DNA from: Actinobacteria bacterium UBA5176
GTDB lineage: Bacteria; Actinomycetota; UBA4738
Assembly (NCBI GenBank): GCA_002413305.1
Contig: DHWS01000168.1
Span: forward strand, 1-20,546
Length of the DNA stretch: 20,546 bases
Direction of reading: 5' to 3'
Shown: positions 14,192 through 20,546 of the stretch, piece after piece
Layout of the letters: each line of letters starts with the position of its first letter
Position numbering within the stretch: position 1 is the stretch's first letter
Notes under the pieces: generated by a model
Seen by the model: only the letters and a program-made list of their open reading frames with translations
Told to the model about the DNA's origin: nothing
Databases searched by the model: none
Program-made: the position numbers and the translations under genes

Positions 14192-15319
14192 ATGCCGAGC
14201 CCGCCAGCGGAAGTGGAGCGCGTGAACGACGAGATCCGGAAGCCACGGGAGCGGAAGCCCGCGCCCAGTGGCGGACTGCGGCTGCTCTACATCGGGGGCG
14301 CGGGGCGGAGCGGGAGCACGTTGCTGGACCTCATGCTCGGCCAACATCCGAAGGTGTTCGCGGCGGGGGAGCTGCGGGAGATCTGGCAGCGGGGCCTGAT
14401 CGACAACGGTAGGTGCGGATGCCGGCGCCCGTTCCGGGAATGTCCGTTCTGGCGCGACGTCGGCCGGGCGGCCTTCGGAGGGTGGGAGAAGCTCGATCTC
14501 GAAGCCCTGGTCGCATCGCGGCGAACCCTGGACGCCCCACCCCCGTTCGGGCGGAGCCTTGCCAGCCGGCAGACAGGCGGAGGAGAGGTCGATCGCTACG
14601 TCTCCGCGCTCCGGTCGCTCCTGGGGGGGATCCGGGAGGTGTCGGGTGCCGACGTCATCGCAGACTCCTCGAAGTCTTCCGCGCACGCCCGGTTGCTCCA
14701 GCGGATCCCGGGGATGGACCTCCGCCTGGTGCGGCTCCTCCGGGACAGCCGCGCCGTGGTGTTCTCCTGGCAGCGAGGTGCACGGAGTCGCCGGAGCGAC
14801 GTGGTGGCCCGGTACCAAGCCCTGGAGCTCCGGGGCGAACCCCCGGCCGAGCCGTCGGCCACGTCGCCGGAGCTTCCGGCGACTCACCGGCGCCGGGGAG
14901 CGCCGAAGTTCGGGGTGCCGGCCGCGTCCCTGCGGTGGATGGAGTCCAACATGGCCGCTGGCAGGCTGGCTTCGAACCGCGTCCCCTCGATCGTCGTCCG
15001 GTACGAGGACCTGGTCAGCAGGCCGAAGCCCTCGCTCAACTCGATCTTCGAGCTGGCCGGGGTCCCGGTCGGGGCCGAGGACTTGGCGTTCGTCCAGGAG
15101 GACCGCGTTGCTATTCGGCCGAACCACACGGTGTACGGGAGCAACCGGCTGCGGTTCTTCTCCGGCACGCTCCCGCTCCGCCTCGACGACGAATGGCGGC
15201 GCGACATGCGCAGGCGCGATCGTGTGGCGACCGCGTTCATGACGTTCCCCTTGCTGCTCCGTCACGGATACCTGCGCGGGCCAGCCCGGCAGGCGGGCGC
15301 TGCTGGCTCGGGGACGTGA
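14192..15319 (+). CDS. PAPS-dependent sulfotransferase (Sulfotransf_3-like)
   Basis: A 375-residue cytosolic sulfotransferase. The PAPS 5'-phosphosulfate loop reads GGAGRSGSTLL (35-45), and the 3'-phosphate-binding region is LVRLLRDSRAVVFSW (179-193). ADSSKSSAHARLL (157-169) and the Cys cluster CGCRRPFRECPFW (75-87) are features seen in many bacterial members. It would transfer sulfate from PAPS to a hydroxyl, here probably on a glycan repeat unit, before export. The ATG at 14192 was chosen; a GTG at 14222 with GGAG just upstream is an alternative and would drop 10 residues. The gene ends in GTGA, overlapping the next start by 4 bp. The neighbouring ligase and glycosyltransferase genes argue for glycan sulfation, though a lipid or small-molecule acceptor cannot be excluded. 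Confidence 0.9.
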   Translation: MPSPPAEVERVNDEIRKPRERKPAPSGGLRLLYIGGAGRSGSTLLDLMLGQHPKVFAAGELREIWQRGLIDNGRCGCRRPFRECPFWRDVGRAAFGGWEKLDLEALVASRRTLDAPPPFGRSLASRQTGGGEVDRYVSALRSLLGGIREVSGADVIADSSKSSAHARLLQRIPGMDLRLVRLLRDSRAVVFSWQRGARSRRSDVVARYQALELRGEPPAEPSATSPELPATHRRRGAPKFGVPAASLRWMESNMAAGRLASNRVPSIVVRYEDLVSRPKPSLNSIFELAGVPVGAEDLAFVQEDRVAIRPNHTVYGSNRLRFFSGTLPLRLDDEWRRDMRRRDRVATAFMTFPLLLRHGYLRGPARQAGAAGSGT

Positions 15320-16620
15320 CTTCCCGCTCGACCAGCCGGTCGGGGGAGGGACGCCCGAACCTCGTTCTGGTCACTGTGGACTGCATGCGCCGGGACCGGC
15401 TCTCGGCATACGGGTACGAGCGCCAAACGACGCCCTTCCTGGACCGGTTGCTTGAACGGTCCTTGCACTGCACCTCAGCGCACAGCCCGTCGTGCTGGAC
15501 CTGCCCGTCGGTCATCTCGCTCCTGTCGGGGCTCTACCCGCACCACCACGGGGGTGGACTGGTCCCGGGCGACCCCAAGAACCTCAGCAAGCAGAACCTG
15601 CCGACGGCCCTTCCGGCCGACGTGCCGCTGCTGCCCGACCTCCTCGCCCCACATGGCTATCGGAGCGCGGCGATCGGCGCCGTGTGGAACGCGCACCTGT
15701 CGGTCCCCGGGCGCTTCGAGCGCATGTCGATGATCGAACGCCCCGCCGACCGGCTGGTGGCCCGGGCCGTACGGTGGATCCGCGATCAGGACGGTCCCTT
15801 CTTCCTGTGGCTCCATCTCGGCGACGCGCACGAGCCTCTCGACGTCCCCCGCTCGCTGTGGAACGTGTTCGGGCCGGTTCCCCGGACCCGCGGGGTCCGG
15901 CGATGGGAGTTCACCAAGTCCGGCTCGGCGGTCGGCTCGAAGGAGTTCCACCGGTACCGGGAAGCTCGGATCCGCCTGTACGACGCGGCGGTCCGTTCGG
16001 CCGACACATCGATCGGTCGGTTGTGGTCGGCGCTGGCCGACCTCCGGATGCAGGACCGGACCGTGTTCGCCGTCACCGCCGACCACGGTGAGGAGTTCTG
16101 GGAGCACCGGGAGGACGAACGAGCGTCGTTCATGGATCCCCGGGACATCTTCGGCACCGGACACGGACACGGACTCTTCCAGGTCCACGTCCTGGTCCCG
16201 CTGGTGCTCACCGGGCCGAGGGTCCCAGCGGGGGCGGTCGCCGCGAACGTGTCCCTTGTCGACGTTGTCCCCACGGCCCTCCAAGCGCTTGGGCTGGAGG
16301 CACCCTCCGGAGACGGGTGGTCCCTGCTGGAGTCGAACCACGACTGGGCTGGCCGGGCTGTCCTGTCGGAGGGGATCGCGTACGGCCACGACAAGGTCAC
16401 GGTCATCCGGGGCGACGCCAAGCTGCTGTCCTCGCCGGGGGACGGGTACGAGCGGACGTTCGGGCTGGGGCCGGACCGTCGCGAGTCCGGGGTCCTGGAG
16501 GACCCGAAGGTGACCGCTGAGCTTCGGAGGCACCTCCCGGGTGAGTCCAGGGTCGGCATCCAGGTCGAGGCCACCCGAGAGATCGAGGATCACCTGCGCG
16601 ACCTGGGTTACATCGACTGA
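15316..16620 (+). CDS. sulfatase-like alkaline-phosphatase-superfamily hydrolase, Thr at nucleophile site
   Basis: A 434-residue protein of the sulfatase/alkaline phosphatase superfamily with no signal peptide, so probably cytosolic. Metal-site motifs are VTVDCMRRD (Asp22), HLGDAHEP (His172), TADHGEEF (Asp256-His257) and TGHGHGLF (His283/285). The nucleophile segment reads TCPSVISLLSG (62-72): Thr62 stands where sulfatases have the Cys or Ser that becomes formylglycine, so classical sulfatase chemistry is not expected. Thr at this position occurs in phosphodiesterases, nucleotide pyrophosphatases and phosphoglycerol transferases, so it may act on a phosphoester. The GTG at 15316 overlaps the sulfotransferase stop by 4 bp; longer open frame upstream is the overlapping sulfotransferase and is rejected. 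The C-terminus is LRDLGYID, like that of the protein ending at 18322. Confidence 0.85.
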   Translation: MTSRSTSRSGEGRPNLVLVTVDCMRRDRLSAYGYERQTTPFLDRLLERSLHCTSAHSPSCWTCPSVISLLSGLYPHHHGGGLVPGDPKNLSKQNLPTALPADVPLLPDLLAPHGYRSAAIGAVWNAHLSVPGRFERMSMIERPADRLVARAVRWIRDQDGPFFLWLHLGDAHEPLDVPRSLWNVFGPVPRTRGVRRWEFTKSGSAVGSKEFHRYREARIRLYDAAVRSADTSIGRLWSALADLRMQDRTVFAVTADHGEEFWEHREDERASFMDPRDIFGTGHGHGLFQVHVLVPLVLTGPRVPAGAVAANVSLVDVVPTALQALGLEAPSGDGWSLLESNHDWAGRAVLSEGIAYGHDKVTVIRGDAKLLSSPGDGYERTFGLGPDRRESGVLEDPKVTAELRRHLPGESRVGIQVEATREIEDHLRDLGYID

Positions 16621-16664
16621 GATGGTCGTTCGGATCCCGCCCGTGGGCGCCGTCCGCTCTCCGC

Positions 16665-16670
16665 TAGGAT
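16665..16670 (+). promoter_or_regulatory. candidate -10 element TAGGAT upstream of the methyltransferase
   Basis: TAGGAT ends 9 nt before the ATG at 16680, in a 59-bp gap. AGGAT could alternatively serve as a Shine-Dalgarno, which weakens the promoter reading. The 9-nt spacing matches two other candidate elements in this window. Confidence 0.25.
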
Positions 16671-16679
16671 GGCGCGGTC

Positions 16680-17348
16680 ATGACCGTCGACCGCCGCCAA
16701 ACCTGGGAGCGCCAGTGGGAGCAGCACACCGGCGAGGAGTTCGGCTGGTACCTCCGTGAGGTCCCCGGTGAGCTGAGGGACATGCTGGCCCGGCCGGACC
16801 GCCCCTCCGGCGGAGTCCTGGATGTCGGGTGCGGCAACGGCATCGCGACGGCGTTCCTGGCCGAACACTTCCATCCGGCGGTGGGATTGGACATCGCGCT
16901 GGGTGCCACCCGCCAGGCGCGCGAGCTCACGAAGGATCGGGGCGTCGAAGCCGCGTTCGTGGTTGCCGAAGCTCCGAGGCTGCCGTTCCGCGACCGGGCC
17001 TTCGGGCTGGTGTTCGACCGGGGATGCCTGCAGGCGGTTCCTCGCGAGGCGTGGCCGACCTACTTCGCCGAGGTCGACCGGCTCCTTACCCCGGGGGGCA
17101 TGCTCCAGCTGTTCGTCTCCAAGCCCGTTCGGCCGATGCCGTCGCTCCTTTCGCCGTATGGGGTCCGGGCCCGGGTCCGGAAGATGACCGGCCGCCGGTC
17201 CGGAGGTCCCGCATTCCTCTCGGTCGACCTCATCCGCCAGCTGGCCCCGAAGACGATGGATGAGTTGGTCCTGGACGAGTTCGAGTTCACGACCACGGCG
17301 AACCAGAAGCGGCTCTTCATCCATGCGCTGTACCGGAAGGCGGCCTAG
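16680..17348 (+). CDS. class I SAM-dependent methyltransferase
   Basis: A 222-residue cytosolic methyltransferase with a Rossmann fold. Motif I is VLDVGCGNG (46-54), the acidic residue that binds SAM ribose is Asp71 in VGLDIA, and later motifs are AFGLVFDRGCLQAVP (107-121) and LLTPGGMLQLFV (135-146). The DRGC segment recalls small-molecule methyltransferases of the TPMT/Methyltransf_25 type. The substrate is not predictable; in this neighbourhood O-methylation of a sugar or a lipid-linked intermediate is a reasonable guess. The ATG at 16680 is the natural start, with AGGAT 9 nt upstream. The gap to the glycosyltransferase is 31 nt and contains an inverted repeat overlapping the stop. Confidence 0.9.
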   Translation: MTVDRRQTWERQWEQHTGEEFGWYLREVPGELRDMLARPDRPSGGVLDVGCGNGIATAFLAEHFHPAVGLDIALGATRQARELTKDRGVEAAFVVAEAPRLPFRDRAFGLVFDRGCLQAVPREAWPTYFAEVDRLLTPGGMLQLFVSKPVRPMPSLLSPYGVRARVRKMTGRRSGGPAFLSVDLIRQLAPKTMDELVLDEFEFTTTANQKRLFIHALYRKAA

Positions 17349-17365
17349 GCCGCTGTTCGGCCGCC
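17339..17365 (+). terminator. inverted repeat at the methyltransferase stop, possible attenuator
   Basis: The arms GGCGGCC (17339-17345) and GGCCGCC (17359-17365) are perfect complements around a 13-nt loop containing the TAG stop. There is no U-tract. It could be a weak terminator, a translational attenuator for the next gene, or chance in GC-rich DNA. Confidence 0.3.
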
Positions 17366-17379
17366 GCGGGACGTAGCCC

Positions 17380-18306
17380 GTGATCCCCTCCGAACGTCCG
17401 GCCGCAGGGCCGGTCGAGCCTGCGGCTGGCACCATCACGGCCGTCCTGGTCAACCATGACGCCGGTGACCGGCTGCCGGCTCTGCTCGATGCCCTGGCTC
17501 CCGGGGTGGGATCGGTGGTGGTCGTGGACAACGCCTCGACGGACGGCTCCGCGGACGGTCTGGCGGACCGGGCGGGCGTGATCGTGATTCGCAACGCGGA
17601 TAATCGAGGCTTCGGGGCGGCGGCGAACCAGGGCGCGGCGATCGCCCGGACCGACTGGGTGCTGTTCGTGAACCCGGACACGGGGTTCACGCCGGGCGAT
17701 CCATCGCGGCTGGTGGCCGAGCTCGATCCACGGGTGGCGGTGGTCGCCGCGCTCCAGGTCGACGAACACGGCGCCGCCCGGGCCGAGACCGCCGGCTACG
17801 AACCGACCATCCGTCGCTACCTGGTCTGGGCCCTGGTCCCGACACGGTTCCACTGGACGTTCGGGCCCTGGCTGGGACCGCCCTTCCCCACCGAGGACCT
17901 CGCGGTCGACTGGGTGTCCGGGGCGTTCGTCGCCGTCCGGCGCGCGGTATTCGAACGCCTGCAAGGCTTCGACGAGCGCTTCTTCCTGTACCACGAAGAC
18001 GTGGACTTCGGCCGGCGGGCGCGGCGGGCTGGGTACCGGGTGATCGTCCGTCCTTCGGTGGCCGTCTACCACGAGGTGGCGCACGGCGCGGCCTCTCGGC
18101 GCGTCGCGTCGGGCCTCCGGTCGATCGAGTCGTTGTCGATGGATTTCGACGGCTGGCGCCTGCGGGGACTGGGGGCGGTGCTGGGCCTGGGTTACGGCCT
18201 GCGGGCGATCCTCGGGCGGGGCACCACCCGGCAAATGGCCCGGGCCGTGCTTCCCTACTGCCGGGAGCTCGTGGCCGGTCGCCGGCCTGTCAGGCCGGCG
18301 GCCTGA
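17380..18306 (+). CDS. GT2 family glycosyltransferase, rhamnosyltransferase (WbbL)-like
   Basis: A 308-residue inverting glycosyltransferase. The N-terminal GT-A fold shows VVVVDNASTDGS (46-57), NRGFGAAANQG (75-85) and the DxD-equivalent FVNPDT (96-101). The acceptor-side motif DWVSGAFVAVRR then GFDERFFLYHEDVDFGRRARRAGY (177-215) contains the catalytic ED pair (Glu206-Asp207). This arrangement is typical of WbbL-type rhamnosyltransferases acting on polyprenyl-linked glycans, although the donor sugar cannot be fixed from sequence. A hydrophobic helix near residues 260-275 may bring it to the membrane. The start is GTG at 17380, preceded by GCGGGA. The gene is the last of the plus-strand block and converges with the gene ending at 18322 only 15 bp away. 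Confidence 0.92.
   Translation: MIPSERPAAGPVEPAAGTITAVLVNHDAGDRLPALLDALAPGVGSVVVVDNASTDGSADGLADRAGVIVIRNADNRGFGAAANQGAAIARTDWVLFVNPDTGFTPGDPSRLVAELDPRVAVVAALQVDEHGAARAETAGYEPTIRRYLVWALVPTRFHWTFGPWLGPPFPTEDLAVDWVSGAFVAVRRAVFERLQGFDERFFLYHEDVDFGRRARRAGYRVIVRPSVAVYHEVAHGAASRRVASGLRSIESLSMDFDGWRLRGLGAVLGLGYGLRAILGRGTTRQMARAVLPYCRELVAGRRPVRPAA
18281..18299. terminator. perfect inverted repeat at the convergent gene ends, probable terminator
   Basis: GCCGGCCTG-T-CAGGCCGGC is a perfect 19-nt inverted repeat, which would fold as an 8-bp GC stem with a 3-nt loop. It lies in the last codons of the GT2 gene, 23 bp from the stop of the convergent hydrolase. With only 15 bp between the two stops, it is the obvious candidate for ending both transcripts. 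Confidence 0.55.
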
Positions 18307-18321
18307 ACCGCGCCCGCAAGC

Positions 18322-19956
18322 TCAGTCCACGTATCCCAGCGCCTGCAGCCGCTCCAGCACGGCCTGCTCCTCTTCGGGGGTGAACTCCGTGCCGCCCCCC
18401 GCGGCTTCCTCCAGCGACGCACCGCTGGAACCAAGCTCCTTCGTGACGAAGGACATCGGGTGGCCGTCCAGGTCCGGCGCGCCCACGCCCATCACCGCCA
18501 GCACCGACGGCGCGACGTCGTGGATGTCCGTCTCCAGGACCTGCCCGGACTTGGCGATCCCGGCTCCCGCGGCGGCGACCATGCCGACCGGCGTGTGCAG
18601 GCCGGAGGGAAGGTACATGCCGAGGTCCGACAGCCGGACCAGGGATCCGGGGCGGGACGTCGTGTTGCGGGACCGGACGTGGATCTGGGGGCGGCGCTCC
18701 AGCACCAGGTCCCATCCGCCGGGCGCGTCCCCCCGGTAAACGTCGGCGGCCACCAGGGCCGCCGAAAACACCCGCTTGCCGGTGGGATCGACCAGCGCCT
18801 CGGCCTTCGCCGAAAGCTCCGCCAGCACCCGGCCCCGGCCCGCCTCGGCGACGATGCCGGAGGGCTCCCGGCCGGCCAGGTTCAGCCGGATCCCTGCCTG
18901 CATCTGCGCGTACGCGCTCGATCGCGACCAGTCCACGTCACCGTAGAGCGCGTTTCCCTTCGCCCGGTCGACGGTCTTGCCCAACCAGGGCCGGAGCCCC
19001 CGCCGGAGGGGTTCAGGGACCCGCTCCTTGACCTGTCCGTACAGGCGGCGGGCGATGGTCGAACTCCCTCCCCGGACCAAGTGGAGGAACCCTTCGGCGG
19101 CCAGCCAGTCGTTGATGAACAGCACCCAGTCATCGGTTGGGCCGCCGCCGTGGTCGGAGACCACGAACACCGTGTCGGGCTCGTACACCTCGATCAGGCG
19201 GCCGAGCTCGCGATCCGTGGCCTCGTAGACCCGGGCGATGGTGTCGCCCCACCGGCCGGCCAAGGCTGGGTCGTGGCGGGAATGGCCCGGATCGTGGTGC
19301 TGCCAGAAGTAATGGTGGGCGCCGTCGGTGGCCTCGAAATTCACCATGAGCAGGTCGAGGTCCCGCGGACGGGCCAGCTCCTGGACATAGGTGCTCCGGG
19401 CCACCAGCGTCTCCACGAGCTCCCGTTCGGCCCGCTCCCAATCGCCCTTCCGGGCCGCTTCTCCGGCGCCGGAGATGATCCGGTACCCGGAGCGGCGGAC
19501 CCGCTCGAGCTCTCCCGTCGGGTGGACGGCCCGGTCCTCCAGACGAGGGGCGTCCATCCCGGAGACCATGACCCCGTCGATCGGCTCCGCCGGGAAGGTC
19601 ATCGGGATGTTGACCACGCCCGCCCGGCCGCCGCTGGCGGCCACATGGTTCCAAAGCGCGGGGACCAGCCGGTCCTCCCGCGTGGCCACTCGCAGCGCGT
19701 ACGACCCCCCTCCGGGCAGGAGGAAGTCGAAGATCCCGTGCCTCCCGGGATCGACGCCGGTGGCCAGCGAGGTCCAGGCAACAGCGCTGTTGTAGGGATA
19801 GACGGACCGCATGAGGCCGTAGGCGCCCTCTTCGAACAGCGAACCCAGCGCCGGCATCCGGCCGTCGGCTACCCACGGCTCCGCCAGCGAAAGGAGGGCA
19901 CCGTCGAACCCCACGAGCAGCGTCCGCGACATCGGGGAAAGGATATCGGACGGCAC
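18322..19956 (-). CDS. AlkP-superfamily phosphohydrolase (type I phosphodiesterase/nucleotide pyrophosphatase-like)
   Basis: A 544-residue cytosolic member of the alkaline phosphatase superfamily, close to the AlkP phosphohydrolase/phosphomutase group. Metal and catalytic landmarks are LVGFDGA (Asp18), SAVAWTSLATG followed by PGRHGIFDF (57-78), EATDGAHHYFW (Asp211, His215), VVSDHGGG (Asp268-His269) and GLHTPVG (His454). By alignment on the conserved TG, the nucleophile position is Ser57, where Thr is usual. It probably hydrolyses or transfers a phosphoester; the substrate is unknown. The GTG at 19956 has GGAG 8 nt upstream and is preferred to the ATG at 19932, which lacks a Shine-Dalgarno. 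It lies 12 bp after the GT4 gene, so the two form an operon. The C-terminus LQALGYVD resembles the one at 16620. Confidence 0.88.
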   Translation of the reverse strand: MPSDILSPMSRTLLVGFDGALLSLAEPWVADGRMPALGSLFEEGAYGLMRSVYPYNSAVAWTSLATGVDPGRHGIFDFLLPGGGSYALRVATREDRLVPALWNHVAASGGRAGVVNIPMTFPAEPIDGVMVSGMDAPRLEDRAVHPTGELERVRRSGYRIISGAGEAARKGDWERAERELVETLVARSTYVQELARPRDLDLLMVNFEATDGAHHYFWQHHDPGHSRHDPALAGRWGDTIARVYEATDRELGRLIEVYEPDTVFVVSDHGGGPTDDWVLFINDWLAAEGFLHLVRGGSSTIARRLYGQVKERVPEPLRRGLRPWLGKTVDRAKGNALYGDVDWSRSSAYAQMQAGIRLNLAGREPSGIVAEAGRGRVLAELSAKAEALVDPTGKRVFSAALVAADVYRGDAPGGWDLVLERRPQIHVRSRNTTSRPGSLVRLSDLGMYLPSGLHTPVGMVAAAGAGIAKSGQVLETDIHDVAPSVLAVMGVGAPDLDGHPMSFVTKELGSSGASLEEAAGGGTEFTPEEEQAVLERLQALGYVD

Positions 19957-19968
19957 GGGGGAACTCCG

Positions 19969-20546
19969 TCAGCGACCGGACGAGGCGCGGCGGCCGGACG
20001 CGGCTCGTTCCAGCGCCGCCAGGACCTGCCGGGCCGACCGTTCCCACGTGTAGCCCGCGACCTGCCTCCGACCGCGCTCGACCAGGTCGGCCCGGAGCGA
20101 GGGGTCCGACGCGACGCGCTCGATCCCCTGAGCCCATGCCGCCGGGTCGTGCGGAGGCAGACGGAGCGCGGCGTCGCCCACGATCTCCCGCATCACGGGG
20201 ATGTCGCTGACCAGCGCCGGCACGCCTGCGGCCATGGCCTCCACCGGCGGGAGGCCGAACCCTTCGTACACGGACGGATAGGCGAACGCCGTCGCGTGAT
20301 GCAGAAGCGTCACCAGCTCCTCGTCCTGGACGTACCCGGTGAACACGATCCGACCGTCACGCCGGAGCGCCGCGGCCTGGCGGTGGAGGGCGTCCACTTC
20401 GAACACCTCCTTGCCGACCACGACCAGACGCTCGGCCGGCCCGCTGCCCGCTGCCGCCATCCGGCTATAGGCGCCGATCAGGACGGCGAGGTTCTTCCGG
20501 GGCTGGAGGTTGCCCACGGCCAGGACATAGGGCGGCTGGGGGGGGG
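19969..20546 (-). CDS. GT4 family glycosyltransferase, C-terminal part (truncated by contig end)
   Basis: The C-terminal Rossmann domain of a GT-B retaining glycosyltransferase, about 192 residues visible. The frame is open to the contig edge, reading PPYVLAVGNLQPRKNL, the usual beginning of the GT4 donor-binding domain; the N-terminal half is missing. VVVGKEVFE, GRIVFTGYVQDEELVTLLHHA and SVYEGFGLPPVEAMAAG follow; the last holds the E-x7-E motif that binds the nucleotide sugar. Mannosyl- or galactosyltransferases of this type are common in exopolysaccharide loci. A GTG at 20517 is internal and not the true start. The gene is followed 12 bp later by the AlkP-family gene. Confidence 0.92.
   Translation of the reverse strand, partial: PPQPPYVLAVGNLQPRKNLAVLIGAYSRMAAAGSGPAERLVVVGKEVFEVDALHRQAAALRRDGRIVFTGYVQDEELVTLLHHATAFAYPSVYEGFGLPPVEAMAAGVPALVSDIPVMREIVGDAALRLPPHDPAAWAQGIERVASDPSLRADLVERGRRQVAGYTWERSARQVLAALERAASGRRASSGR
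20538..20546 (+). other. nine-G homopolymer at the contig end
   Basis: The window ends in nine consecutive G. On the coding strand this reads as prolines in frame with the GT4 gene, so part may be real, but poly-G is also a known two-colour sequencing artefact and a common assembly break. The last few bases should not be trusted. Confidence 0.6.

Noticed and set aside
12894..15265. Two long minus-strand open frames opposite the ligase and sulfotransferase
   Set aside because: Both are charged, low-complexity antisense frames without recognisable motifs.
14413..15315. N-terminal extension of the Thr-type hydrolase
   Set aside because: It overlaps the sulfotransferase in another frame, and the GTGA overlap at 15316 explains the start.

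Overview
This is a 20.5 kb, GC-rich window with dense coding, GTG and TTG as well as ATG starts, secreted and lipid-anchored proteins, and a one-piece Wzz/BY-kinase with a tyrosine tail. That mix fits an uncultured high-GC bacterium, most likely Actinomycetota; this is inference from style, since no taxonomic marker gene is present. The window is probably a whole metagenome contig: bases 1-19 are the Tn5/Nextera mosaic-end sequencing adapter, and the last nine bases are a G homopolymer inside a truncated gene. No tRNA, rRNA, CRISPR array, transposase or integrase was seen.

Layout. (A) 93-944, plus strand: an alpha/beta hydrolase, separated by a hairpin from (B). (B) 984-8361, minus strand, read right to left: a Wzc-type chain-length regulator/tyrosine kinase, a lipoprotein-like alpha/beta hydrolase, a secreted sulfatase resembling N-acetylglucosamine-6-sulfatase, a secreted PQQ-type beta-propeller whose start overlaps the sulfatase stop, and a membrane-anchored surface esterase. 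(C) About 290 bp of divergent intergenic DNA (8362-8650). (D) 8651-18306, plus strand: a secreted Kelch/Ig-like protein, a secreted GH5-like glycosidase, an O-antigen ligase/polymerase-like membrane protein, a PAPS-type sulfotransferase, an alkaline-phosphatase-superfamily hydrolase overlapping the sulfotransferase by 4 bp, a SAM methyltransferase and a GT2 (rhamnosyltransferase-like) glycosyltransferase. (E) 18322-20546, minus strand: a second cytosolic alkaline-phosphatase-superfamily hydrolase and a truncated GT4 glycosyltransferase, convergent with (D) across a perfect inverted repeat.

Taken together this looks like part of an exopolysaccharide locus. Glycosyltransferases build the repeat unit, a sulfotransferase and a methyltransferase may decorate it, the Wzy/WaaL-like protein polymerises or ligates it, and the Wzc-like kinase controls length. 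Secreted sulfatase, GH5, esterase and propeller proteins would trim, bind or remodel the surface polymer. Pairing a sulfotransferase with a sulfatase suggests a sulfated surface glycan in a lineage where that is little described. No flippase, priming glycosyltransferase, nucleotide-sugar synthesis gene, PAPS synthesis gene or formylglycine-generating enzyme is present, so the locus is incomplete here.

Main oddities: three alkaline-phosphatase-superfamily enzymes with three different predicted nucleophiles (Cys for formylglycine, Thr, Ser); a propeller with a cysteine pair in six of eight blades; a hydrolase with a Cys nucleophile and no evident catalytic His; and TAnnnT hexamers exactly 9 nt upstream of three possible starts, suggesting leaderless transcription.
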